Positions 8,671 to 16,668 of a stretch of DNA of 58,794 nucleotides are shown here, piece by piece (within the stretch, counting starts at the first letter, position 1; each line of letters starts with the position of its first letter). Under the pieces are notes generated by a model. The model saw nothing but the letters and a program-made list of their open reading frames with translations. It ran no database searches and was not told the origin of the DNA. The position numbers and the translations under genes were made by a program. This stretch comes from Legionellales bacterium (GTDB taxonomy: Bacteria > Pseudomonadota > Gammaproteobacteria > JAGOUN01), in NCBI GenBank assembly GCA_027486005.1, contig JAIXPZ010000011.1:1-58794 (forward strand). The letters are read 5' to 3'.

Positions 8671-9474
8671 ATGCATCATCCCTACATCAATATCGCTATC
8701 GAAGCTGCTATTGCGGCCGGAAAGGGAGTGATTCGTCATTTTGACCGCATTGAACAAGTTGAACGAGAAGAAAAGTCAAAAAATGACTTTGTCACTGAAG
8801 CAGATCTTTATGCTGAACAAATTATTATCAAAACTATTAAGACAGCATACCCCAATCACGGCATTTTGGCGGAAGAGTCTGGACAACAGAACCCCCATAG
8901 CGATTACCAATGGATTATTGACCCCATTGATGGCACTTATAACTTTATCCATGGTATACCTCATTTTTGCATCTCAATTGCCGTTGCCATTAAAGGCAAG
9001 CTAGAACACGGCCTGATTTTTGACCCACTTCGCCAGGAAATGTTTACCGCTACCCGAGGACGCGGTGCTTATTTAAACAATAAACGTATTCGAGTCTCAA
9101 CCCAACGCCAATTGAGCGATGCTTTAATCGGCACTAATCTTGCTCATAGTGATAATCCTCAGGCTTACCAAGAATATCTCAAAGTATTTGGAGCTTGTTT
9201 GCCGGTTTGCGCTAGAATGCGCGGCACAGGATCTGCAGCGCTTGACCTTGCTTATGTAGCCAGCGGACGCTTTGATGGTTATTGGGCGCATGGCTTGCGC
9301 GCGTGGGATATTGCAGCAGGCTCTCTGCTTATTCTCGAAGCAGGTGGATTAGCCGGCGATTTTTCTGGAGGCGAAAGGCATATGGAAAGCGGCAACATCG
9401 TCGCTGCTACGCCTAAAATTCTTAAAGGACTATTGCAAACGCTTGCACCGACGTTACCTGAAAGTTGGAAATAA
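8671..9474 (+). CDS. suhB: Inositol-1-monophosphatase SuhB
   Basis: A 267-residue member of the magnesium-dependent inositol monophosphatase family. It shows the metal-binding signatures: EESG near residue 70, DPIDGTYNFIHGIPHFCISIA and the C-terminal WDIAAGSLLILEAGG. SuhB dephosphorylates inositol-1-phosphate and in enterobacteria also acts in ribosomal RNA transcription and antitermination complexes. The length equals that of E. coli SuhB. The gene ends 3 bp before the convergent higA-like gene. Confidence 0.95.
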   Translation: MHHPYINIAIEAAIAAGKGVIRHFDRIEQVEREEKSKNDFVTEADLYAEQIIIKTIKTAYPNHGILAEESGQQNPHSDYQWIIDPIDGTYNFIHGIPHFCISIAVAIKGKLEHGLIFDPLRQEMFTATRGRGAYLNNKRIRVSTQRQLSDALIGTNLAHSDNPQAYQEYLKVFGACLPVCARMRGTGSAALDLAYVASGRFDGYWAHGLRAWDIAAGSLLILEAGGLAGDFSGGERHMESGNIVAATPKILKGLLQTLAPTLPESWK

Positions 9475-9477
9475 CAC

Positions 9478-9765
9478 TTAACTACTTGCGTGCGCTTTTA
9501 CCATAAGATCCAAACCTAGAGCGTTCAAAACTGCCAACAAAGTTTTTAGTGTTGGATTACCCTGTTCACTCAAACAACGATAAAGTTGCTCACGAGAAAG
9601 ATCGGTCTTTTGAGCAATGTTATGCATACTTTTAGCACGAGCAACAACACCAAGTGCTTTTGCAATATATGCGGCATCACTTGTTTCAAGAGCACTATTC
9701 ATAAATGCTGTTATTGCATCTTCATCTGCTAAAATTTCAGCTGGATCATATGGATATAGCTTCAT
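9478..9765 (-). CDS. HigA-like antidote, Xre-family helix-turn-helix
   Basis: A 95-residue antitoxin with a helix-turn-helix (SMHNIAQKTDLSREQLYRCLSEQGNPTLKTLLAVLNALG). It fits the addiction-module antidote family in which the antitoxin follows the toxin. Its start lies inside the toxin gene (20-bp overlap), so the two are coupled. The N-terminal YDPAEILADEDAITAFMNSAL is characteristic of this antidote group. It probably represses the higBA promoter, perhaps at the palindrome at 10143-10161. Confidence 0.85.
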   Translation of the reverse strand: MKLYPYDPAEILADEDAITAFMNSALETSDAAYIAKALGVVARAKSMHNIAQKTDLSREQLYRCLSEQGNPTLKTLLAVLNALGLDLMVKAHASS

Positions 9766-10060
9766 TGTTACACTCCAGTTTTTTCACCAACTTCTTGGCC
9801 ATATTAATATCACGCTCTTGAGTAGACTTATTCCCACCACAAAGCAAAATAATAACTTCATTTTGTTGTTTTGAAATATAAATTCGATAACCAGCTCCAT
9901 AGTGAATTCTTAATTCAATAATACCTCTTGAAATAAATGCGACATCTCCTACAGAATCATTAATAAACCTACCAATATGATCTGTAATAATCCCCTTTGC
10001 TGCAAAATCTCCAAGTTTAGTAATCCATTTCTTATAAATGGCCGTCATTTTTACAATCAT
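9746..10060 (-). CDS. HigB/RelE-like toxin (Gp49 family)
   Basis: A 104-residue protein of the phage-derived Gp49/HigB killer family. Typical motifs are WITKLGDFAAKGIITDHIGRF, IIELRIHYGAGYRIYI and VIILLCGGNKSTQERDI. These RelE-fold toxins cleave mRNA on the ribosome. It precedes and overlaps its antidote, the usual HigBA order. The module lies between suhB and secF in a converging position. I found no duplicated gene ends around it. Confidence 0.87.
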   Translation of the reverse strand: MIVKMTAIYKKWITKLGDFAAKGIITDHIGRFINDSVGDVAFISRGIIELRIHYGAGYRIYISKQQNEVIILLCGGNKSTQERDINMAKKLVKKLECNNEAISI

Positions 10061-10133
10061 ATCAATTCCTCACATAGTAGTTTATAAATTACAAAAATGC
10101 AACTGGAAGCATAATTTTGCGAAGTGCAAATAG

Positions 10134-10164
10134 TTATCCACAGAATAACGATAAGTTATTCACA
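10134..10164. promoter_or_regulatory. Palindrome with two DnaA-box-like repeats upstream of higBA
   Basis: TTATCCACA (10134-10142) is a perfect DnaA-box sequence and TTATTCACA (10156-10164) a near match, 22 bp apart and in direct orientation. Between and overlapping them is a perfect palindrome, GAATAAC-gataa-GTTATTC (10143-10161). The site lies about 75-100 bp upstream of the HigB-like start and 30 bp past the end of secF. It could be the HigA operator, a DnaA-titration site or both. Confidence 0.5.
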
Positions 10165-10194
10165 GGATTTGCGCTGTAAGGAATGGAAAATATA

Positions 10195-11139
10195 TTAAGG
10201 ATGCGACTCAGCAATCACTTTTGGTGCTGCCATTAGATGCTTTTTCTCTAAGCCCATTGCAATCGCTAATGCACCTGCAACATAAATAGAAGAATACGTA
10301 CCAATCACAATTCCAATAATGAGCGCCAATGAAAATCCTTTGAGCATTGCGCCACCGAAGAAAAACAACACCACAACCACGGTTAACGTTAACCCAGAGG
10401 TCATAATAGTTCGAGATAAAGTTTGGTTGATAGAAAGATTCATGACTTCATCAGGAATGGCTTTTTTCAATTTACGGAAATTTTCACGTACTCGATCGAA
10501 AATAACCACAGTATCATTCAATGAGTAACCAATGACAGTTAATACAGCCGCAAGACCAATCAAGTCAAAATCGATATGGAAGAAAGAAAAAATTCCTAAA
10601 ATTAATACTGGGTCATGCACTAATGCAATCGCTGAACTCACCGCGAAACGTATTTCAAAACGCAGCGCGATATAAATCATTGTGCCAATAAGCGATATAA
10701 TCACGGCAAGAACGCCCTGTTGCGCTAACTGCTTACCGACTTGCGGCCCCACATAATCAACACGCGTAATCGTTGCATCAGGCAATATCTTCGCAAAGCG
10801 CGCATTCACTTGCTGCTCAAGAAAACTGGCTTGGCTCGTTTGCTTGGCATCAAAATGCTCCAATGATAATGTCACTTGCGCATCTCGCGAAGAGCCATAA
10901 CGTATGACACTCGCTTCGGTTAAACCTGCTTGCGCCAGCTGACTACGCACATCAGTAAGATTGACTGAATTCGCATAATGCAGTTCAACCTGCACACCAC
11001 CAGTAAAATCTAAGCCAAGCTTTAGATGGTTGACACAGAGTGATGTAATTGAAGCGATAAATAAAATCAACGAAAAAACATAGGCGGCTTTTCGTTGTTT
11101 CATGAAATCAATTTTTGTGCCTTGCTTAAAAAATTCCAT
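10195..11139 (-). CDS. secF: Protein translocase subunit SecF
   Basis: A 314-residue inner-membrane protein with six expected membrane spans. It carries the SecF signatures GLDFTGGVQVEL and the transmembrane-4 region VLTVIGYSLNDTVVIFDRVREN. With SecD and YajC it forms the complex that uses proton motive force to help proteins through SecYEG. It lies 17 bp after secD in the same direction. Its length matches E. coli SecF (323 residues). Confidence 0.97.
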   Translation of the reverse strand: MEFFKQGTKIDFMKQRKAAYVFSLILFIASITSLCVNHLKLGLDFTGGVQVELHYANSVNLTDVRSQLAQAGLTEASVIRYGSSRDAQVTLSLEHFDAKQTSQASFLEQQVNARFAKILPDATITRVDYVGPQVGKQLAQQGVLAVIISLIGTMIYIALRFEIRFAVSSAIALVHDPVLILGIFSFFHIDFDLIGLAAVLTVIGYSLNDTVVIFDRVRENFRKLKKAIPDEVMNLSINQTLSRTIMTSGLTLTVVVVLFFFGGAMLKGFSLALIIGIVIGTYSSIYVAGALAIAMGLEKKHLMAAPKVIAESHP

Positions 11140-11156
11140 TACTTATATCCTATATC

Positions 11157-13091
11157 TTAAGAATTGGCAGGCTCATGATGAGCCACTGCTTTTTTGCTAA
11201 TTTTTACTTTGACCCCAAGAGGAAGCTGCTTCACTGCGCGCCAGCCATAAAAACCATTCACTAATGCACGGGTTCCTAAAATGGCCGTAATCATTGACGT
11301 GATTAATCCTATCGTCAATGTAATTGCAAATCCTTTAACGGCACCACTACCTAAACTAAACAACACAATTGCCACAATTAACGTCGTCACGTTTGCATCT
11401 ACAATAGTCACTAACGCGCGCTCATAACCGGTAAAAATCGCGGCTTGAGGGCTTGTGCCTAAACGCAATTCTTCGCGAATACGCTCAAAAATAAGCACAT
11501 TCGCATCAACTGCCATCCCCACCGTCAACACCATCCCTGCAATACCTGGCAATGTCAACACTGAGCCTAGAAGAGACATAATCGCAACAATAAGCAATAA
11601 ATTCATTCCCAATGCGACATTGGCAATCAAACCAAAGACGCGATAATACAACGCCATAAATAACACTACTGCACCAAAACCAATTTCAACGGACAGCAAT
11701 CCTTTATCAATATTTTGTTGGCCCAAGCTAGGTCCTATCGTACGCTCCTGAATAATGTGAATTGGAACAGGCAAGGCACCCGCGCGCAACAACAAGGCCA
11801 AATCACTCGCTGCTTGAATATCAGTCATTCCTGTAATTCTGAAACTACTCCCTAATGCTGAATTAATCGTCGCCGCATTGATAATACGTTTTTCTGTCTT
11901 ATACGTAGTCACTATTTTTCCGTCAACTTTATGTTCTATCGGGCGCGTTTCCACGTATAAAGTTGCTAATAATCTTCCAACATTTTCAGCCGTCACCTGA
12001 TTGAAGCGAGAAATCGTAGCATTTCCTGAAAGCCGAATATTAACTTCTGCGCCTTGGTCACCATAATTGGCTGTCGCATTTGTAATAGCCGCCCCTTCTA
12101 AAAGAATATCGTTCTTTAACAAAAAAGGTTGGTGCTGATCATTAAACGCCAAACTGTCATCCGTAGGAATGACTCCAGTCACAGCAGCTTGCTGTGCATT
12201 ATTGTCAGTATCGACTAAATGAAATTCTAAAGTCGCTGTTTTTCCAAGAATATTCTGCGCTTGAGCAGGGTCTTGTATGCCTGGCAAATCAATCGCAATT
12301 TGATCAGCGCCTTGTTGAGTGACAACCGCTTCTGAAATACCTAATTCATTGACACGATTACGCAAAATCGTCATCGATTGATCGAGTGTGTTCTGACGAA
12401 TTTCTTGGTATTGCGCTTGCCCCATCACGCCCTGCAAAACGAAACGATGCTCTTCATCGCGCACAGTCCATTGATAATTGAGATAATTTTTAGTCACATA
12501 TTTGTATGCTTGCGTACGATCCTCAACTCCACGAAATTGCAACAATACGCCTTGAGCGCCGTCTATACGAATAGGCGATAGTCCTGAATAACGAATTCGC
12601 TCCTCGCGCAAACTTAATGCGATATTTTTTACATCTGACCCAGCCAATCTCTCAAAAACAGCATCAACATCAACAGCTAATAGAAGATGCACTCCACCTC
12701 TTAAATCTAGGCCTAAGCGCATAGGCTTAGCGCCAAGTTCCGTTAACCACGCTGGAGTCGTTGGCATTAAATACAGAGCCACAATATAAGGGGAATCTTC
12801 ACCTAACGTTGCTTTTACCGCTTCTTGCGCTGCTGCCTGTTGATCCGTACTTGAAAACGTCAATATCAAACTGCCGCCTGAAGTGAATTTTTCGGATACA
12901 GGCACGAGATCAGCTTGTTGTAATGCTGCAGTGATTTTGTTTTTCAACACTTCATCTACAGCGACGCCTTGTTGCGATAATGAAATTTGTAGAGCAGGCA
13001 AGTCTGAGTAAAGATTAGGCAATGCAAAGATAATGCCAAAAACTAAAAGCGCAAGTATAAGAATATATTTCCACAACGGATAACGATTCAT
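11157..13091 (-). CDS. secD: Protein translocase subunit SecD
   Basis: This start gives 644 residues. The N-terminus MNRYPLWKYILILALLVFG matches the E. coli start (MLNRYPLWKY), and AGGGA lies a few bases upstream. A longer TTG-initiated frame to 13118 is therefore unlikely. GLDLRGGVHLLL and the AMAVDANVLIFERIREEL region in the C-terminal membrane bundle are hallmarks of SecD. It lies between yajC and secF. The large periplasmic part between the first and second membrane spans is intact. Confidence 0.97.
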   Translation of the reverse strand: MNRYPLWKYILILALLVFGIIFALPNLYSDLPALQISLSQQGVAVDEVLKNKITAALQQADLVPVSEKFTSGGSLILTFSSTDQQAAAQEAVKATLGEDSPYIVALYLMPTTPAWLTELGAKPMRLGLDLRGGVHLLLAVDVDAVFERLAGSDVKNIALSLREERIRYSGLSPIRIDGAQGVLLQFRGVEDRTQAYKYVTKNYLNYQWTVRDEEHRFVLQGVMGQAQYQEIRQNTLDQSMTILRNRVNELGISEAVVTQQGADQIAIDLPGIQDPAQAQNILGKTATLEFHLVDTDNNAQQAAVTGVIPTDDSLAFNDQHQPFLLKNDILLEGAAITNATANYGDQGAEVNIRLSGNATISRFNQVTAENVGRLLATLYVETRPIEHKVDGKIVTTYKTEKRIINAATINSALGSSFRITGMTDIQAASDLALLLRAGALPVPIHIIQERTIGPSLGQQNIDKGLLSVEIGFGAVVLFMALYYRVFGLIANVALGMNLLLIVAIMSLLGSVLTLPGIAGMVLTVGMAVDANVLIFERIREELRLGTSPQAAIFTGYERALVTIVDANVTTLIVAIVLFSLGSGAVKGFAITLTIGLITSMITAILGTRALVNGFYGWRAVKQLPLGVKVKISKKAVAHHEPANS

Positions 13092-13133
13092 GCAACGCGT
13101 CCCTATTCTTTGATTCAACCATAATATCTACAG

Positions 13134-13161
13134 GATGGGCGACCGCCGGTCGCCCCTACAA
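13134..13161. repeat. GTAGGGGCGACC-type dispersed palindrome
   Basis: Between yajC and secD lies a short palindrome (GGGCGACC, then GGTCGCCC followed by CTACAA). Related sequences occur at 53170-53197 (between yebC and aspS), 42153-42164 (end of the icmL-like gene) and 17767-17791 (inside leuS). Confidence 0.7.
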
Positions 13162-13536
13162 TTACTTCTTTATCGACCCAAGTGTTCCTTTAGGTAAAAC
13201 TGCCGCAATTGCATTACGCTGGAATGTCAAATTAACACCTTCTCCAACATTAACTGCAATGTATTGTTCATAGATTGCAGAAATTTTTCCAACAATACCA
13301 GAGCTAAGCAACACTTCATCATCAACAGCAACACCTGCTACTAACGCACGATGATCTTTAGCTTTCTTTTGTTGAGGACGCCAAACCAAAAAATACATAA
13401 ACGCTAAAATAGCAACTAAAAAAACAATCGGTCCAAAACCACCACCTTGCGCTGCTGGTGCTGCTGAGGCATCTGCAAAAACAATAGCAGGGGTAAGTAA
13501 AGAAAGCGCAATAAGAGACAATTTACGAACTGACAT
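13162..13536 (-). CDS. yajC: Preprotein translocase subunit YajC
   Basis: From the ATG at 13536 this is a 124-residue protein with one membrane span (FGPIVFLVAILAFMYFLVW) followed by RPQQKKAKDHRALV, the typical YajC pattern. An AAGGAG site lies just upstream of this ATG, so I reject a 20-residue longer frame. The N-terminus also looks like a cleavable signal (LSLLTPAIVFADA), as in some YajC proteins. It binds the SecDF complex. The queA-tgt genes that often precede it are absent; lnt is divergent instead. Confidence 0.95.
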   Translation of the reverse strand: MSVRKLSLIALSLLTPAIVFADASAAPAAQGGGFGPIVFLVAILAFMYFLVWRPQQKKAKDHRALVAGVAVDDEVLLSSGIVGKISAIYEQYIAVNVGEGVNLTFQRNAIAAVLPKGTLGSIKK

Positions 13537-13656
13537 GGAAGAACTCCTTAATAATGAACGCCTGATTATACCTAAATTGCTCGATTTTAGAAGCAATTCA
13601 CGCTTTACGTAAAAATCTGGTATAAATGCTTTATGTTCTCTTAATATTTTAATCTC

Positions 13657-15171
13657 ATGAAAATTAAACGCATCTTATTAAATCCAGCCTGCATCAGCGT
13701 ATTTGCTGGTATGTTAGGCGTACTAGCTTTTGCGCCGTTTCATCTCTACCCTCTTATGCTTGTTAGCCTGACAGCATTTCTGTGGGTCTTACAACACTCT
13801 AACGTGGCGCAAGCATTTCGCCGTGGCTTTTATTATGGCTTTGGATTTTTTGGCGCGGGCGTTTCTTGGGTGTATGTCAGCCTGCATACCTTTGGTGACA
13901 CGCCTATTGCGCTTGCTGTTTTATTGACAGCAGCATTTACTGCCATTCTTGCATTGTTTCCAGCCTGTGTTGGTTGGCTGCTGAACCGCTATTACCCCGA
14001 TAATACAAGCTTAAAGTTATGGCTCGTTTTTCCTGCAATATGGACACTGCTAGAGTGGGTAAGAAGCTGGGTATTCACTGGTTTTCCCTGGCTACTTGCT
14101 GGTAGCAGTCAATCTTATTGGCCACTCAGTAGTATTGTACCGATTGCAGGCACCTATATGGTCAGTTTTTTAATTGCGCAAATTGCAGGAGGCATTATTT
14201 ATTACAACTACACATCTACTGTTTTTCGTCGTAATACGCTGATTTACTTTGCCGGCTTGCTACTTGTATGCACAGCGCTACCTTTTTATTCTTGGACACA
14301 TTCTGCAGGAACACCATTTCAAGTTAGTTTAGCTCAAGGCAACATTACGCCTTCATTGAAATGGCGCCCAGGTGAAGCAGAAAACACTTTCAAGCATTAT
14401 TTAACCTTGACTGAAGGTCACTGGGATAATCGTCTTGTCATCTGGCCAGAAGCGGCTATTACTATTCCACTTCCAAATGCCAACGATAAATTGAACGAAT
14501 TAAAGCAATTAAGCCAACAACATCATGCTGGATTTATTACCGGCATTCCTTACGAAAGCGCTAACATTACTGATGACTATAATGCCGCTGTCGCTGTTGG
14601 CGAAGCCCAAGGCATGTATTTCAAACGACATTTAGTTCCTTTTGGCGAATATTTTCCAGCTCAAACAGTTAGCAAAGCTGTGCTGTATTGGTTGCAAATC
14701 CCCATGTCTAATTTTAAAGCCGGAGCTAATTCTCAAAATCCAATTGTGTATGGCGGCGCTCATATAGCTACTTTTATCTGTTATGAAATTATTTTTCCAG
14801 AAGAAGTCCGTCGTTCAATCTCTAACACGGGCGTCATTTTAACTCTCAGTGATGACGCTTGGTTTGGACATTCCATCGCACAAGCACAGCACTTGCAAAT
14901 GGCGCAAATGCGCGCCATGGAAACTGGCCGCTATGTTCTCAGCGCGACCAATAACGGCATTACTGCAATTATTAATCCTCATGGAAAAATAATAAAAGAA
15001 TTGGCTCCTTATCAAAGCGGGGTTTTAACGGGCGAAATTTCTCGCTATACCGGAGAAACTCCTTGGCTAAAATTCGGTAGCAATATCTTCTTAGCAATCT
15101 GTATTTTTAGTTTAGCTTTTGGAAAAATGAGAGAGAAACACTTACCCAATTTAGGGCCAAGAAGGGAATAA
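13657..15171 (+). CDS. lnt: Apolipoprotein N-acyltransferase
   Basis: A 504-residue inner-membrane enzyme that adds the third acyl chain to lipoproteins. An N-terminal membrane domain (about residues 1-210) precedes a nitrilase-like periplasmic domain. The catalytic triad is visible as Glu in VIWPEAAI, Lys in YFKRHLVPFGEYF and Cys in TFICYEIIFPEEVR. Its substrates here would include the LptE, Pal, OprM-like and EexN-like lipoproteins. It is divergent from yajC across 120 bp. Confidence 0.96.
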   Translation: MKIKRILLNPACISVFAGMLGVLAFAPFHLYPLMLVSLTAFLWVLQHSNVAQAFRRGFYYGFGFFGAGVSWVYVSLHTFGDTPIALAVLLTAAFTAILALFPACVGWLLNRYYPDNTSLKLWLVFPAIWTLLEWVRSWVFTGFPWLLAGSSQSYWPLSSIVPIAGTYMVSFLIAQIAGGIIYYNYTSTVFRRNTLIYFAGLLLVCTALPFYSWTHSAGTPFQVSLAQGNITPSLKWRPGEAENTFKHYLTLTEGHWDNRLVIWPEAAITIPLPNANDKLNELKQLSQQHHAGFITGIPYESANITDDYNAAVAVGEAQGMYFKRHLVPFGEYFPAQTVSKAVLYWLQIPMSNFKAGANSQNPIVYGGAHIATFICYEIIFPEEVRRSISNTGVILTLSDDAWFGHSIAQAQHLQMAQMRAMETGRYVLSATNNGITAIINPHGKIIKELAPYQSGVLTGEISRYTGETPWLKFGSNIFLAICIFSLAFGKMREKHLPNLGPRRE

Positions 15172-15223
15172 TGTAATACCTTATGAGGCAAAAGATGGCC
15201 TTTGGGACATAATTTCGTTGATT

Positions 15224-15279
15224 TATCCTTTTTATAAGGATACATTTAATATATATCTTCCCTTTATCCAGGATATATT
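15224..15279. promoter_or_regulatory. Tandem TATCC/GGATA palindromes before an AAA ATPase
   Basis: TATCCTT-TTTAT-AAGGATA (15224-15242) is a perfect palindrome, and TATCC-A-GGATA (15265-15275) repeats its core. AATATAT (15248-15254) and ATATATT (15273-15279) form an outer pair. The second palindrome includes the AGGA ribosome site of the gene starting at 15280, so a protein or RNA structure here could control its translation or transcription. Confidence 0.6.
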
Positions 15280-16587
15280 ATGAAAAATATCATGAAGCAA
15301 ATTATTGCTGAATTTCATGAAGAACCCATCCCACAACCTCATTTTCGCTCTGTTTCATTACCAGAACTGCCTGCCAACGTACGCAAAGCGTTTGTTTATA
15401 TTGGGATGCGCCGCAGCGGTAAAACTTGGGCGTTGTATCAACATATGCACAACTTGCTGGCCAAGGGAATAAAAAAAACTCAACTTCTTTATATCAACTT
15501 TGAGGATGATCGCTTGAGTGGTATGAGCATAAATGAATTACAATTCGTGTTAGAGGCTTATTGGGAGCTATATCCCGAGTATACTGGAGATAAAACGTTA
15601 CATTTTTTCTTTGATGAAATCGCGGAAATAGAAGGCTGGGAAAGTTTTATTCGTCGTTTATTAGACAAAGAAAAAATGCAGCTTTACTTATCCGGCTCAT
15701 CTGCAAAAATGCTAAGTAAAGAAATTGCCACAAATTTACGTGGCCGAACACTCACTCGCGAGATTTTTCCATTAAGTTTTGACGAATATGCACGTCTTCA
15801 GGGATTAGAACTGGAAAAAATATTAACTACAAAACACAAAAGCACCTGTAATCACTTAATTAATAAATATCTAACCTGGGGTGGGTTTCCAGAGGTTATA
15901 GATGCCGATGTTATGCTACATCGTGAGCTTTTACAGAGTTACATGGACAGCGTTATTTATCGCGATATTATTGAGCGCCACGATGTTAAAAATCATACGG
16001 CATTAAAGCAGTTGCTTTTGTACTGTTTGCAAAACCCTGCAACACTCTTGAGTGTAAACAAGCTATTTAATCAGTTTAAATCGCGAGGAATAAGCGTCAG
16101 TAAAAATTCACTTTATCAATATCTAAGTTATTTCGAAGATGCTTATTGCTTGTTTGAAGTGCCGGTTTATAGTTTTTCATTAAACAAAGCGTCATTAAAA
16201 CCAAAAAAAATCTACCCAGTAGATACCGGATTAATTACAGCCTACTCTGTTAAGCCAGGATATAATCATGCAGCGATATTGGAAACTGAAGTGTTTCTTT
16301 ACTTAAGACGCAGACACGAAGAAATTTTTTATTATCAAACTGCACAGGGAAAGGAAATCGATTTTTTCATCATAGAGCCCAACGGACATATGCTATTATA
16401 TCAAGTTTCCTATCAAATGGGTCAGGAATCGACAAAACAGCGTGAAATTTCAGCCATGGAACAAGCTATGGCTGAATTACATTTATCTGAAGGTGTAATT
16501 GTTACCATGGATGAATCGGAGGAAATCTCTGTAACAGCGGGAGAAATTAGAATCATTCCTCTGCAGCAATTACTAACAAAAATATAA
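15280..16587 (+). CDS. AAA ATPase with DUF4143 domain
   Basis: A 435-residue member of the AAA_14/DUF4143 ATPase group. Walker A is GMRRSGKTW (about residues 42-50), and Walker B is LHFFFDEIAEIEGWE. The arginine-sensor segment LYLSGSSAKMLSKEIATNLRGR is typical. The C-terminal domain has a PD-(D/E)xK-like fold signature (GKEIDFFII), but the expected E-x-K is replaced by Gln-Val-Ser (LLYQVSYQM), so nuclease activity is doubtful. The cellular role of this family is not established. It lies alone between lnt and leuS, with palindromes over its ribosome site. Confidence 0.85.
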   Translation: MKNIMKQIIAEFHEEPIPQPHFRSVSLPELPANVRKAFVYIGMRRSGKTWALYQHMHNLLAKGIKKTQLLYINFEDDRLSGMSINELQFVLEAYWELYPEYTGDKTLHFFFDEIAEIEGWESFIRRLLDKEKMQLYLSGSSAKMLSKEIATNLRGRTLTREIFPLSFDEYARLQGLELEKILTTKHKSTCNHLINKYLTWGGFPEVIDADVMLHRELLQSYMDSVIYRDIIERHDVKNHTALKQLLLYCLQNPATLLSVNKLFNQFKSRGISVSKNSLYQYLSYFEDAYCLFEVPVYSFSLNKASLKPKKIYPVDTGLITAYSVKPGYNHAAILETEVFLYLRRRHEEIFYYQTAQGKEIDFFIIEPNGHMLLYQVSYQMGQESTKQREISAMEQAMAELHLSEGVIVTMDESEEISVTAGEIRIIPLQQLLTKI

Positions 16588-16668
16588 TAGCCTCTTAATT
16601 TGCAATACCTTGAACCGCTACCCGTGAAGCGGTATGCTTCTCAACCCAATCTGCTTATAGGGTGCTCC

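Noticed and set aside
10134-10164. DnaA boxes as a chromosomal replication origin
   Set aside because: Only two boxes, no AT-rich unwinding region and no dnaA, dnaN or gidA nearby; kept only as a possible regulatory site.
9475-10194. Duplicated suhB or secF tail around the first HigBA module
   Set aside because: No convincing alignment on either side.
13092-13118. Longer SecD from a TTG start
   Set aside because: Homologues start at MNRYPLWKY (13091), which has a ribosome site; the extension has no similarity.
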